A DNA stretch of 64,000 nucleotides from Callorhinus ursinus (GCF_003265705.1 NW_020312867.1:2941307-3005306); one strand, 5' to 3'; numbered from the stretch's first letter, positions 10,575 to 21,984 are shown. The notes: a model not told the origin generated them from the sequence alone. Program-made: numbers and translations.

Positions 10575-11489
10575 GAATCCCAATTTCTACACGAGAGTGA
10601 CTTGTGGGAGATTGGATATCCTCCATCTAGGTCTACTGGAATCAGGAAGCTGATTTGGTTCAGTAGAAGAAATTTCTAGTGTTTAGCCCAAACCATGTTA
10701 ACTGAATGCCAGTAGGCAGTGAACTGCCCATCACTAGTTCAAATAAGTCCAGGCAGATGTTAGGGTGACCTTCAAGCAAGATAGACTTCAATTCATATCC
10801 TAGCTCCATTTAATACTGGCTGTACAGTGCAGGCCAATGAATTTAACAAACGCTCAGTTTCTTCACCTATGAGAAGGGCATCTCACTTCTTTTGTGTGTA
10901 TACAAAATTTAATAATGAACACTGCACAGGTCCAGGCACATAGCAAGGCCGTTTACTGCTGCAGGCCTTGACTTTGTACTGTTTGGGCTGCAATGAAATG
11001 TATAGTCATTTCATTAAGAAGTAAAGAAGTAAATGAAACTCACAGCTATCTTAAGCAAAAAAGGGAAATTTACTAGCTTACATAATAGGGAAGTCTAGAG
11101 GTGGTACCAGTTTCAGACATGACTGAAGCATCCATTTCATCTCTTCTGCTTTCTGTGCTGGCTTCATACTGCAGTCCAACCCCTCACTGGTTGAGGGGGA
11201 GGATAAAGTTGCTAGCTCCCTAAGTTTCCTCACCACTCAGCAACCCCAAAGCTTGACTGTTTATCCCAGGGAAGACTGGTGCAGCATGGGAGGCATATGC
11301 CCCCTGCCCACTGTGATGAAAGGGATATGGGCCAGGGTTGAGGACAATGAATAAGGATGCAGGGCGCCCAACCCTGACAGGTGGCTGCTAGAGGGGGGAA
11401 ACGATAAAGCCCTGTAAGAACTCAGCAACTCCCCCACCTCCAGATGGGGCCCAGGGTCACTGTGGGTCAATCTGTTTCTGCTTTAAAAA
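10575..11489. other. Intergenic DNA downstream of TGIF2
   Basis: Mostly unique. No gene or clear repeat seen. Holds the region just beyond the TGIF2 cleavage site. Confidence 0.55.
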
Positions 11490-11512
11490 ACAAAACAAAA
11501 ACCAAAAACAAC

Positions 11513-11518
11513 TTTATT
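11513..11518 (-). terminator. TGIF2: TGIF2 polyadenylation signal AATAAA
   Basis: The plus strand reads TTTATT, giving AATAAA within CAAATAAAGTT on the transcript strand. Cleavage would be expected 10-30 nt downstream, about 11485-11503, where the transcript strand becomes T-rich (plus AAAACAAAACAAAAACC), suiting a downstream U-rich element. Confidence 0.8.
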
Positions 11519-11554
11519 TGACGAAAGACAAAAACAAAAGTTATTTACAGTAGT

Positions 11555-11562
11555 TTTTTTGC
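11555..11562 (-). promoter_or_regulatory. TGIF2: Possible miR-129-5p seed match in TGIF2 3'UTR
   Basis: The transcript strand reads GCAAAAAA about 40 nt before the AATAAA. It matches the miR-129-5p seed, but such A-rich words are common by chance. Confidence 0.3.
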
Positions 11563-11723
11563 TCAAATAATTCAACGGGATAACTGTGCTTCTCCTCCAG
11601 GTTTATCTCACAACCAAACCAAGCGGAGGCTGCACCACCCCCAGCCTCCCCATCTTGCACAAGGGGGGGAATGCCAACCAAAATTCAGCAGCATGGCTCC
11701 TCACCCCTCACCACCTCTACTGC

Positions 11724-11731
11724 TCAGTGCA
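11724..11731 (-). promoter_or_regulatory. TGIF2: Predicted miR-148/152 8-mer site in TGIF2 3'UTR
   Basis: The transcript strand reads TGCACTGA, an 8-mer seed match for the miR-148/152 family, about 210 nt before the polyadenylation signal. A second, weaker 7-mer (TGCACTG) lies at 13606-13612. TGIF2 has been reported as a miR-148a target. Function here is inferred from seed match only. Confidence 0.55.
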
Positions 11732-12811
11732 CCGTGGGAAGGAAAAGTCCCACCCCAGCCCAATACACTTCCAGGGTCTCTTGCTATAAGCATCTTCCAA
11801 CAGTATACCAGACCTGGGCTCACAGACATGGGTGGGGTGGAACAGGCTGGGCAAACAGCAACTTCAACTAATCTTGAAGCTGCTATGTTCTTTCTTCCCC
11901 AGCTGGGCCTCAGGAGGGTGAGGATCCCTGATCCCCCTGGGACATGCAAGGATGGGGCGGGGTGGCAAAAGAGAGAGCGTAGGAAACTTGCCCACTCACA
12001 GAGAGCAAAGCTCCCACTCCTTAAAAAGCTAATCCCCATTCCCACAGCAGTGGGTAGGCCAAGCCACTGAGAAGTCAGGTAGCCTCCCTGAAGTCTTCAG
12101 GGATCATCCCAGAAAGGACAGAACACATGTTGCTGCCTTTCTCCCGGCCAGGCCCACCCATGTCAGTCAACCCCCAGGAATCTCCCCCTGTGCCAGGAAT
12201 CTCCCCCTTGTGCCTGACTTGGCAACTTCAGGAAACTACAGGCAGGGGGCTCCTGACCTGTCTTTTGGCCCAGTAACAATGCTTTCAGAACAAAAATATT
12301 TTGGCTAATAGTAACCTAGGATTAGTGTTTCTTAGGATATATAAAGATGGGGTGTATTGCTGTCGAATGCTGTTAGCAATAAGACAGCAAAATAAAAAAT
12401 GGGGAGGAGGGAGAAGAGTAAGACCAACTGTGATCTATTTCACCGTGAAGTTCAGGGCAGAGGCCTCTGCAACTCCAATTTACAGAAAGGTGCAACACAA
12501 AGACACAGCGGACAGGCTTCCTAACCGATTTCCAGCCCCAGCCTCCGTAGAAGGCAGCTCCTCAGCAGCTGGGGGCATGTTCCCTGCTCCTTCCAGGAAT
12601 AGGTTCTTGCCACCATCGTGGGAAAAACTGCCCATCTGAGTCAGCTACAAGGGCTTCCTGACCAGTAGGTGGCTCACTTCTCTCCAAGTAGGAGCTACTG
12701 GCAGCTTTTGACATTCTGGCCCCACTAATCCAAGTTCTTAAAGGAATTCAAAACTCAGGCTGCAGGGCCAAGCTTTCAAGGATAAAGAGAGGAAAACATT
12801 AAAGAGAGGGG

Positions 12812-13095
12812 AGAAAAAAAAAAAAAAAAAAACCCACTGCCTTGGTCTAACTTACTTCCCCCGTCCCCCAAAACATAGTAAAGACAAAAATTAAAAAAAA
12901 ACAAAACAAAAAAACTGAACAAACCAAACCAAAAACCACTTCTCTGGTTTTATCCTTCTCTGCTCTGCGCTTAGAAGGTTTGGTCAGATTCTGTGTTGGA
13001 CCCTCTCTATTCTTAAGAAGGCTTTGTTCCCTTCTGTGCCTGATGCAGAAAAGCCAAAGCTCAAAAAGTTTTTTGTTTTTTTGTTTTTTTTGTAA
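12812..13095 (-). other. TGIF2: U-rich and A-rich tracts in TGIF2 3'UTR
   Basis: The plus strand has a run of about 19 A at 12813-12832 and an A-rich stretch at 12890-12920; both are U-rich in the mRNA. Plus T-runs with G interruptions at 13064-13092 form an A-rich tract in the same mRNA, roughly 150-270 nt upstream. The A-tract is an internal oligo-dT priming site and could pair with the U-tracts. No gene lies here. Confidence 0.7.
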
Positions 13096-13673
13096 ATCAA
13101 ACCAACAATAAAACAACCATTTGGAATTTTGCAGAGATTTAGCTGGTCCCCAAAATAAAAATACTCCTTCCTTGTAAAACACTCACCAGTTGCAGTGGTG
13201 CAGAATTCCCAGTTCATCAGATTCCCTCACGCAACACACTCTCACTCCCCACACCTAACTACTCCCATTAATGCAAACCCCAGCAAAAAGGGAAAAATAA
13301 ACAGTTTAGTGAAAACCTAAACATTCAACTGGAGTCAGTTCTGTTACATCTGCTGGGTTCCTCCTGTCTTTTGTTCACACTTACGAACTTGGACTGTCCA
13401 CACTTGGCTTAACGAAGAGGCCCAGCTGTGGGGCATAGGTTTGAATGTGGCAGGTTTCCTGTGCCCAGCCTAGGAAAGCAGGCTGGAACAAAGGTGTCCT
13501 GGGAATCCTCTGGAGAAGCAGCAGCAGCACCATGCCTATCTCCGATCTCAATCTCATCACTGAGGAGGCCTGGAGAAACGGCAGTTAGCAGAGAGGTCCC
13601 CATCACAGTGCAGTGACACCAGCTGGCATCTTCCTGCTGAAGACCTCTGGACAGAGGAGATGACCCCGATGTT

Positions 13674-13681
13674 TGGCAGTG
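13674..13681 (-). promoter_or_regulatory. TGIF2: Predicted miR-34/449 8-mer site in TGIF2 3'UTR
   Basis: The transcript strand reads CACTGCCA, a full 8-mer seed match for miR-34a/449, about 90 nt after the stop codon. TGIF2 is a published miR-34a target in osteoclasts, so a conserved site is expected. The seed match is seen; function here is inferred. Confidence 0.65.
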
Positions 13682-13770
13682 ATCCAAAGAAAGCCCTCTG
13701 TATGAAAGGGAACCAAAATGGAGACCCTGGACAGCTGGCTCGAACCTCGAGCACCCTTCTTGGCAGATGC

Positions 13771-14292
13771 CTACTTGGGGTTTTCGGAGACTAAGGGGAT
13801 AGGAGTGTGCAGTAAGGGGGGCGATGGGTCCTGCTGCTTCTGAAGCTCCATCTCAGCAGCCCTCTGTAGCGCCACCTCCACCAGCAGCTGGAAGCTACTG
13901 AAGTCTTCCTTGTCCTGCTCTGGGGGTGTGGGCGGTGGCGTGTTGAAGAGTCCACCTGTGGGGCTTCCAGCTTCAGCTCTGGTCAGGAGGGTGAGTGTGT
14001 TGCCAGGGGTCACCAAGGGCTTCGGAGGCTCCGGCTCCCCTTGTGGGAAGGGGGCCGCTGGCTTTTCCCCCTGGCCTGAGTGGAGTGGCATGGAGCACAC
14101 GGACAAGGAGAGCACACTGGTGGGGGCTGGTACGGACACAGCCAGCACCGAGGGGCTGCTGCCTCGGGGGAGGGCCACATCTGAGGCCTTACCCCCGCGG
14201 CGGGAGATGGTGAACTGATTGGGGTCTTTGCCATCCTTCCGAAGCATGTCTGGGAGAAGGCGCCGCCGGGCGTTGATGAACCAGTTACATAT
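13771..14292 (-). CDS. TGIF2: TGIF2 exon 3, coding part: codons 65-237 and stop
   Basis: The acceptor reads TCTATGCATTCCAG immediately before ATATGTAACTGG (Ile-Cys-Asn-Trp) at 14292. The frame then runs 173 codons to TAG at 13771-13773. It holds homeodomain helix 3, then a low-complexity repression region rich in Pro, Ser and Thr. The TPPPTPPEQ segment and the C-terminal [20 protein letters not shown] helix match TGIF2. The last residue is Lys where the human protein, as I recall it, has Gln; this looks like a normal orthologue difference. The exon continues as the 3'UTR. Confidence 0.96.
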   Translation of the reverse strand: MCNWFINARRRLLPDMLRKDGKDPNQFTISRRGGKASDVALPRGSSPSVLAVSVPAPTSVLSLSVCSMPLHSGQGEKPAAPFPQGEPEPPKPLVTPGNTLTLLTRAEAGSPTGGLFNTPPPTPPEQDKEDFSSFQLLVEVALQRAAEMELQKQQDPSPPLLHTPIPLVSENPK

Positions 14293-17200
14293 CTGGAATG
14301 CATAGAAGAGGCCGTGATCAGTTCACTCAGTCAAAACCAGCTATGAAGCACCTATGTTGCTGGCCCCAGAAACACAGCAGCAAACAACACAGACATGATC
14401 CCAGCCTTCAGACAAGTTCATGTTGGGAAGAGAGATTTAAATCCTACATATGAGTATAAAATTACAACCAGTGGTAGGGACAATAGTGGGAAGACCCAAT
14501 CTAGTCTTTGTGGACTCAGGGTAGAACTGACAGCAGGCAGGGCTGATCCCACTAGGCCAGAACACCATGGCAAACCACTAATGGGCCTAAACAGTGGCTT
14601 GTTAGACCTTCATACCTTGCACACTGTAGGTCCGTCTCCTGGCCCTATCTCTTCTCCCTGTTTACCAACAGATACTTACACAGCATGCACCAGCTGCTGC
14701 AGACGGCAAAGACAGCAGCCCTCTCCCCCTCACCTCCTATGTGTTGGGATATTGGGAACTGTGTGGGCTGCAGTAATGCCTAATGTTCCTCTACTGTTTG
14801 CTGAATGGATCAAGGCCCAGCTCTCCTTAGGGTTCCTGTACCAGTTTCTACCCCTGCTTATCACCTCTCTTGGCCCATTCCCAGGGCAAGCCCTTGGGTA
14901 TCATCTTTCTATGGAGTCTGTATCTAGCCAAAGGGACAGCTACCTATGGCGGGAGCTGGTGCCTGGAGTTTCCTGGCTCCTTGCTCAGCAGGCTGTGAAA
15001 ACTCCTGTTCAGGGCAGAGCCTGAGCCTTCTTGTGGCTTCTCTTCCTCTCCATTCCAGAGGTTCTCGTTTATTCCTCTTCATCTCTAGGGTCTTTCCAGT
15101 ACAACCACACACACACACCAGCAGGCATCAGCAGACATTGGCTAAGCTGAATACTGGCTAAGGTTGCAGGGGAGCCCCAGAGAGAGGTAGGGCTGAACAG
15201 CTGAGTGAGGCAAAGGAAAGGGACTCAGCACTTCTGATACTAAGTACTATGCCAGCCACCTCACTCGCATTTTGTTTCATCTGTATACAAGCCTGAAAGG
15301 TTGTGAGCAGCGTCCCCAAAGTACTAAGGAGGGAACTGAACTCTTAAAGGATGCAAGAATGTGCCCAAAGTCACACAGGCTCCGAGTGTAGAGCTGGGAT
15401 CCAAACCCAGGTCTCCTGGCTTGAGGGCCCCTATTGCTGTTCTTACTGTGCTTTGCTCTGTCTTAGCAAACAGGTGGAACTGACAACCGAATAATCATGA
15501 CTATAATCCTAAAAGTGAATACTTGTTGAACACAAAGCATACCAGGTGCTGTTCTGAACATTTCCCATCTAATTACTTATTTAATCTTCAACAACTTGAG
15601 ACAGGTACTGTGATGATCACTTTATTTGAACCGGTGACGAAACAGAGGCCCTGATCAGAGAGCTCAGTAACTTGCTCAAGGTCACCAGTTCAAAGGCTGG
15701 GCTCTGTTCCAGAAAACCCCCCACTGCCAGGTGAAAAGACTGAAGCCTTTTCTGCTTGTTCGGATGCTTCCACTCCTGCATCCTGCAGCTGCCTCACCAG
15801 CTACCTGTGCTACCAGAGAACACTGTGCCTGCTCACCTTAGCCCTGTGTGCAGGGCAAACTGTCAGGTCACAGTGACCTGGTTCAAGTGAAGTAGGGATG
15901 AGGATTTCTGTTGAGAAAGCAGGCTTGGGGAGGGGAGCCTAGGCGTTTATTAGCAGCTGTGTGGGCACCTAGCCCCTAGCTGCGTCTCCCATTTTGGCTT
16001 AGAATTCTGGGAAGAGAAGAGCAGAAAAACACCTTCCCCACACACAGAATATATATTCTCCCACATGCTCACCCTGGTCCACAGAAAATCTGGCAGCCTA
16101 CTGTCTGTTTTGTCTTCTCGTCTGCTAGAAATGCACAGCTGAGGGGGGCCGGGCAAGGGCGGGAGGCCTGCGTGCGCCACTAGGGCCAGCTGTGGTATCA
16201 GGCAGTCAGGAATTTCTGTAGCCCCTTCAGCTGCCCGCCCCATGTCCGAGTCAGGAAAAGGGCATGTGATCTGCCCCCACTCAAGGTCCTTGGGGAGGTG
16301 GTGGGGAGAATGCCAAGGTGAATTCTGTGATTGATATGGCACAACACAGGCTGGGTGCCTGAAAGCCTGTCTCTACCACAAAATGGCCCTATGTGAGAGG
16401 CTGCTGTCCGGCCAGTACTTTTTATCAGTGGCTGAGATGAAGAATGTGGGAGGAATTGCTGTGGCAAACGGGCGTGGGAGGGGCACTAGGAAGCTGATGA
16501 AGGCCAGGAGGATCAGAGGAGGGCCTTTGAAGAAGGCTGACCCACACGTGCTTTAATTTTGTCTTTCAGCTGTGAAAGACAGAAGCAAAAGAAGGGAGCG
16601 AAGTGAAGGCACGGAAAGACCTTTCTCAAACATCACTGGACCTCCACTTGTGTTGTGACCACCCGTACCCAGGTGCTCTCAAAAGCAGCTGGCTGTATTA
16701 GAATCACCTTGACGGTGACTTAAAAAAATAGTTATCTCTTGGGGGTGCTTGGCTGGCTCAGTCAGTGGAGCGTGCAACTCTTGATCTCAGGGTTGTGGGT
16801 TCGAGCCCGGTGTTGGGTGTGATTGCGTACAAATAAAAAATCTTAAAAAAAAACCCAAAAAACTCTCTCATCTGCTCTACAGATCCAGTGGAAGTGGGGT
16901 GGGGTGGAGTCAGAAATGCGTGTTTTTAAACAAGCTCACAAATTCTGCTGCCCAGACTTAGGAACCAATGGTTTAACCCGCTCACCCCCATCCCCGTCCC
17001 ACTTTGGGAAAGTCTTCTCTCAGGTAACTGCATTTGAATGGAGTCCTAAAGGAGTTGAAGGAGTGGGGAGCTCAAATGACACCACATCGGTAATTAACTA
17101 CGTTGAATTCTTAGTCCATTAAATATTGTCTTCCCTCCCTACAGGACGCTACCCAGAAGGCAGGGGTAGTGCCTGTTCTACCGCTGTGTTTCCAGCACAT

Positions 17201-20200
17201 AGCACCGGGCCTGGCACAGCGCACACCCCCAATCAGTATGAGAGTGAAAGAATGGGGCCCGAGCCCTCCCTGCCACGCTTACCTTCCCTCCCCAACAGGC
17301 AGCCAGCCCTTTAGAACAGTTAAAAACCACAGCAATAAAGTGGGCTCAAAGGGTGTCACAGGGACCTGTGAAAACCCTTCACAAATGACTTTTGGTCTTA
17401 CCCTCCTGACTGCCTAGCCCCAGGCGAGTACCAGCAAACCAGTTAGTTAAATGACTCATTGACTTGCTAATGAGATTGTTCTTGGGCCAGTTAAAGGAGA
17501 CAAGCAAAGGAGCTGTCCCCAGGGAGAGAGAAAACAAGCTTGGCAAAACGCTGATGCGTGATGAAGCCAGGTGATTGGTTCCAGGGGTGCATTATAACAT
17601 TCTCTTTTGTGGATATTTGCAAAAGTTCTTAATAAACAGTGAAATTTTAAAAATTACAGGAAAGAGAGATGCCTCCAGGGACTTAGGCCAATTCTTCCAG
17701 ACTGAGGAGCTACTACATTTCTTTAGAGGTCCTGCCTGTTGACATTTCCCACACTTCCTCATTTTCTATCAATTCAGCAATTACTTACTGAGCACCTACC
17801 AGATACCAGGCATTGAGCTAAACACTTGGCATATAGTGATAAGTAAGCCTCGGCTTCTGGAGTTCAGTGTGTTCTAAAAAGCAGCTACAGTCCATTGTCC
17901 AAATGCTGACCCAGTCCTGGTACTGTGGGAGCACACAGTTCCTCTGAGGGTGGAGGGTCTCCCTGGTCAGGAGTGGGAATGAAGTGGTCTGGGGTACTGA
18001 TTAGTGTGGCATGAGTATGGGGGAGGGGGCAGGGATGAGGCCCACTCTGCAGATAGGGACAGGTGATATTGTCATTAGGTTGGCAGGAGTCATTGAAGGG
18101 TTTTTAATAGTGGAGTAACAAGTGGTAAGACAATGATAGGTTGGATCAGGGTAGGGAAAGCCACATTTCAGAAATATTTAAGGGGTGAATGCATAGGAAT
18201 TGGTGACTGATCAAAGGAGCTGAGAAAGGGCAATCAAGGGCCACCCCTTAGAAAGGGAAGGAGCCAGCTTGGAGAAGTTATCCATTACCAATTGAGAAAT
18301 CTGAGGTGCCTGTGAGACCTCCAAGCAGAGGTAGATGGTTGGAGGCCATGTGGGATTCATGGTATAGTTTCCACCCAGGGCCACATGGTCCCCACTGCTC
18401 ATTAACTCTCAGCATGACTCTAGAGCACGGCGGCCAACACCAGAACCCTTCCCATCAGGGCACGCCAGGATCCACCTGGCCCTTCCTCAGAAGTCTCCAG
18501 CAACAAATCCTTGCTCCAGACCAACATTTCTCTAAGTGGAATCAGGGATATATCATCCTAGGGGTCCACTAGTTCTCAGAAGAATGTTTTAGCTTTATGT
18601 TTCCATTCTGATCTTGAGTAGGAGCACAGTGGCCTCTGGCAATCCAGACTTGCTCAACTCCAGAGTCAGTGCCTTTGTCATACTACACACCACAGCCCAG
18701 TCAGCAAAGCATCATCCCCATCCACCATTTTATATTAATGCAGCTAGATGGAATGTCATTGATTTTACATTTACTTTGGAAAACTTGTTATTTTACAATT
18801 TATAAGAGCAAAAGCAAGTTGTTTTTTTTAACCCAGTTTTATGTTTATATGTGCTTAAGTGACGTGATGATAAAAATATTTCAAGTCAACATGTTAGAGA
18901 GGAGGTGGGCCCATGAAAAATAAGAGAAATTAGGGCGCCTGGGTGACTCAGTTAGTTAAGCGACTGCCTTCGGCTCAGGTCATGATCCTGGAGTCCCGGG
19001 ATCGGGTCCCACATCGGGCTCCCTGCTCAGCGGGGGGTCTGCTTCTCCCTCTGACCCTCTTCCCTCTCGTGCTGTCTCTCATTCTCTCTCTCAAATAAAT
19101 AAAAAATCTTTAAATTGGCACATCACTCAGTTCTAAGAAACAGTTCCCTGACAAAAAGCAATTTCAGTACAGTGTGGCAGCACAGGAAGGAGGTGCACCA
19201 GGAACACAGAGTAGTGGCCTCAAACCTAGTCCAAGAATGCTTTCATGGAGTGAGAATGCTTACATGGAGTGAGCCAGGTTCAGAAAAGTCAGGGAGAAGC
19301 CCAGGGAGAAGGTCTGAAGGTTCACAAGCCTCGGGGACAGGAAGAACTGAGAGATGAGGCTGGTAAGCTCCTAAGTTGGGACCCTATGCAGAGGACAGTG
19401 GGGTCCATGGAGTGTGTAACACCACCAGATTTGTACTTTTGTGTTCAAGAGAATGGACTGAGGGAGCAGAGTTAGATGGGATGCTGTCCAATTCATGAAC
19501 TGCTTAATAAAGCCCATTAAAAAAAAAAAGCGAGAGGATAGAATGGACTTGAGGGAAAAAGGCAGGAGGCAGAAGACCAGCAAAGAGCCCATCTAGGTGA
19601 TCCTGGTTCTCAGGCTTAAGCCTTTGGCTTGTGTTGTTCTGCATCCTATGAGTTCAAGTCCACCTCTTTTGGGAGGCCTGTTGAGGCTCCAGGCTGGCTT
19701 AGAAACCCTGCCTGCATCTCTGCTGCCTTCTGTCCCAGCAAGTGATTACTTTTTACAAACACTAAAGGCTAGGTCTTCCCCACTTTCCCATCCTGGACTA
19801 GACACCTTGAAGGTAGGAATGTGTCTGGTTCTTCTCTGGGACCTCAACTCTAGCTGGGAGCACTTGGTACACTGTGAGATGCTAGACACTGCTAGACACC
19901 TGGGGTCCGTCCAAGACCTATGCTCTAGGAGAGATGAGGATGACAAGAGCAGAAACACCCACTCTGTGCTCACCTCGCTGTGAGCCTTGAATCTTTCTTC
20001 TCCATCCCTCCTCCTTACATGCTATGAAAGTACCACATTCATCTCCTTTTTTCAGACGAGGAAACACGAGGCTCAGGGAGAGGCAGTGGACCTGGCCAAT
20101 GTCCAGGCTGCTTCTTGTGGAGAAGATGGGATCAGAGTCAGGTTCTGTAACTCTAGAGCCTTTCTCGCAGACAAGACTCCTATTAACCACTGCCCAGCAA

Positions 20201-21698
20201 GTATAAAGTCAGGTGACAGGAGTTCTGAGGGCTGAATACTCAGCGTGAGGCATTGTGGAAGAGGGATGGGAGCTGGGAAGACAAGGGAGGTTCCGAGTGG
20301 GGTAAGGGAAGGAGGGAGAGTTAGCACCACAGACTGAAATAAGGAATCTATTAAAGGCTAGGAAAAGACAGAGCTGGAACCGGTGGCAGAGGGACTTCGG
20401 GTAGAGGCTTAGCTGGGTCATGAAGGGAGCACTGGGGGCTTGTGGGGCAGGGAATAGGCCTTTGCTAGGCTGGGGGCCTGCTCTGTGTCTCCCAGGTAGA
20501 TGAGAGCCAAATTGGAGGCAAGTCATTGGTAGTCCAGGGTGTCCTGCCTAGCACCAGGACTACCTAGCAAACAGAACAAAAACACCTATAGGTCAGCAGT
20601 TGGGGCAGTTCAAAGGAGATAATACCTTGTGCTCTGACAAAAAGTGGACAAGAGATCTTCAGGTATGCTCATGTGCATGGTTTACAAAGCACTTTCTTTT
20701 TAAAAAATATTTATTTTTAGAGAAGAGTGCGGGGGTGGAGGTGTGGACACGGGACAGAGGAGGGAGAGGGACAAGCAGATTCCATGCTGAGCGTGGAGCC
20801 TGATGTGGGGCTCGATCCCAGGATCCTGAGATCATGACCTGAGCCTAAATCAAGAGTCAGACGCTCAACCAACTGAGCCACCCAGGCACCCCATCTTTTC
20901 TTTTTCTTAAGATTTTATTTTTAAGTAATCTCTACACCCAATATAGGATGTGAATTCACAACCCCAAGATCAAGAGTCACATGCTCCACTGACTGAGCCA
21001 GCCAGGTGCCCCCAAAACACTTTCACATCCAGTTCAGAATCTGCTCCTTAACAATTCAGTCAGGCAGGGGAGGATTCGAACCCCCCACTTTACAGGTGGA
21101 GAAATCAAGGTGTAGTCCATTGCTCCTATGTGGCAGAACTGGGTTTTGAACCCAGAACCTCTGAATTCTGCCCTTTCCTTGGCCATGATCCCAACTCATT
21201 TTTCTAACTACACTGCAGACCACCAGCTGCCCTTCTGCAACCAAGTCACTCTCCAGACACTGCTCTGAGGCTGGGGGCTGAATTCCAAACACTCAATGCC
21301 CTCTTGCCTTCCCGTGGCCTCCATTGTTAACGACAACAAGACATGAACTGCCTCTTCAGAAGTCTCCCCAATCTAGCTGCAGTGACCTCACATCGTTGTC
21401 TTCCCTTGAGGCAGGGAGAGTGGCTGTTCTCAAGTGGCCACAGAGTGTATCAGTGACAGGGCTCAGACAGGCATAGAAGCCAGGCCCCCTGCTACTGGCT
21501 CCTTACCTGCAGCACTGACAGGTTGGTCTGCCCGGAAAGGCTCAGCTTCTCCTGTTCCGAGGGGTACGCGTTGTAGCGGTGCAAGTACAGCCAGTCCCGG
21601 AGGATCTTCACCGATTCTTTGGGCAGGTTGCCTCGGCGCTTCCTCTTGCCTGCGAGGGAGAGGAGGCCTTCATCCTCACCCAGGTCACTGTCTGACAT
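13771..21698 (-). CDS. TGIF2: TGIF2, TALE homeodomain transcriptional repressor (coding span, 2 coding exons)
   Basis: TGIF2 binds DNA and SMAD2/3 in the nucleus and recruits histone deacetylase to repress TGF-beta-responsive genes (family knowledge). Joining 21698-21507 to 14292-13771 on the minus strand gives 237 codons plus TAG, the length of human TGIF2. A basic KRKRR stretch lies at residues 18-22. The TALE homeodomain follows to about residue 80, with the three-residue loop insertion (NAYPSEQEK region) and the helix-3 motif WFINARRR at residues 68-75. The C-terminal half holds a TPPPTPP motif, the MAPK phosphorylation region in this family, and ends in an amphipathic segment. The CtBP-binding PLDLS of TGIF1 is absent, as expected for TGIF2. 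The start is fixed by an in-frame TAG 15 nt upstream of the ATG. Identification is essentially certain. Confidence 0.97.
15250..15725 (-). repeat. Two MIR remnants in TGIF2 intron 2
   Basis: Reversed MIR patterns at 15250-15440 (AAAGTCACACAGGCTCCGAG) and 15500-15725 (ACAGAGGCCCTGATCAGAG). Confidence 0.65.
16685..16975 (+). repeat. MER5A-like remnant, split by a SINE
   Basis: Halves at 16685-16735 (TTAGAATCACCTTGACGG) and 16860-16975 (ATGCGTGTTTTTAAACAAGC). Confidence 0.6.
16740..16856 (+). repeat. Ancient short SINEC, group E
   Basis: GGGGGTGCTTGGCTGGCTCAG head, A-rich tail. In TGIF2 intron 2, antisense to the gene. Confidence 0.8.
18934..19117 (+). repeat. SINEC, group B, in TGIF2 intron 2
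   Basis: AGGGCGCCTGGGTGACTCAG head and AAATAAATAAAAAATC tail. Antisense to TGIF2. Confidence 0.93.
20698..20892 (-). repeat. SINEC, group D, in TGIF2 intron 2
   Basis: Older copy with CTGAGCCTAAATCAAGAGTC. Sense to TGIF2, inverted relative to the 18.9 kb SINE. Confidence 0.88.
20900..21013 (-). repeat. Ancient short SINEC, group E
   Basis: CAAGATCAAGAGTCACATGC and ACTGAGCCAGCCAGGTGC. Adjacent to the previous SINE. Confidence 0.78.
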
Positions 21699-21732
21699 GG
21701 TGTCTAGGGGCTAGGCTGGACCTTGGGCAAGC
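21507..21732 (-). CDS. TGIF2: TGIF2 exon 2: 34 nt of 5'UTR and codons 1-64
   Basis: The coding part is 21507-21698; 21699-21732 is 5'UTR. The acceptor is a pyrimidine-rich tract ending TTGTTCCAG just 5' of 21732. The donor is CTGCAG|GTAAGG at 21507/21506. The exon ends in phase 0 after Gln64, inside the homeodomain just before helix 3. The ATG context is CACCATGT. The acidic N terminus ([11 protein letters not shown]) and the basic arm precede homeodomain helices 1 and 2. Reading into the intron would add only four residues before a stop, so splicing is required. Confidence 0.95.
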
Positions 21733-21984
21733 CTGGAACAAGTGACAAAGGGGATGGGGACATTATTACCACGCACTGCCTCTCACCCTTTCCTTGTCTC
21801 CAAACACACCATTATTAGAGCCTGGGACACCAAAATGGAGGGATAGCAAATCAAAGTCTCAGGCCATATCTTAGCCTGGGCAACCTAGAAGGGAAGAGTT
21901 TGAGATGCCTTTATTTTATGCGGTCGGCCAGTAGAAGACTACTGACATAAATGGCAGCTCATTAATAAGCAGTACCAGGCTAGA

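Larger units (their letters stand above)
11490..13770 (-). other. TGIF2: TGIF2 3' untranslated region
   Basis: About 2.28 kb runs from the TGIF2 stop to the first usable AATAAA on the minus strand. No minus-strand AATAAA or ATTAAA is seen nearer the stop, so a single long 3'UTR is expected. It contains no SINE or LINE, unlike flanking DNA, and holds predicted microRNA sites and long U- and A-tracts (listed separately). A short direct repeat, AGGAATCTCCCCCTGTGCC then AGGAATCTCCCCCTTGTGCC, lies on the plus strand near 12175-12220. Open frames here are UTR shadows. Confidence 0.85.
14293..21506 (-). other. TGIF2: TGIF2 intron 2
   Basis: A 7.2 kb intron bounded by GTAAGG (21506-21501) and TTCCAG (14298-14293). 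It holds MIR fragments (15.2-15.7 kb), a MER5A-like piece, two plus-strand SINEs (16.7 and 18.9 kb) and two minus-strand SINEs (20.7 and 20.9 kb). Open frames such as the one at 14395-15024 have no splice or homology support. Confidence 0.9.

Noticed and set aside
1..11489. Search for RAB5IF exons expected beyond TGIF2
   Set aside because: No matching coding sequence recognised; the gene probably lies outside the window.
12847..13182. 111-codon minus-strand frame downstream of the TGIF2 stop
   Set aside because: Lies within the 3'UTR across A-rich and U-rich tracts; Lys/Phe-rich low-complexity translation.
14395..15024. 209-codon plus-strand open frame
   Set aside because: Antisense in TGIF2 intron 2, starts in old repeat-like sequence, no domain, no promoter or splice support.
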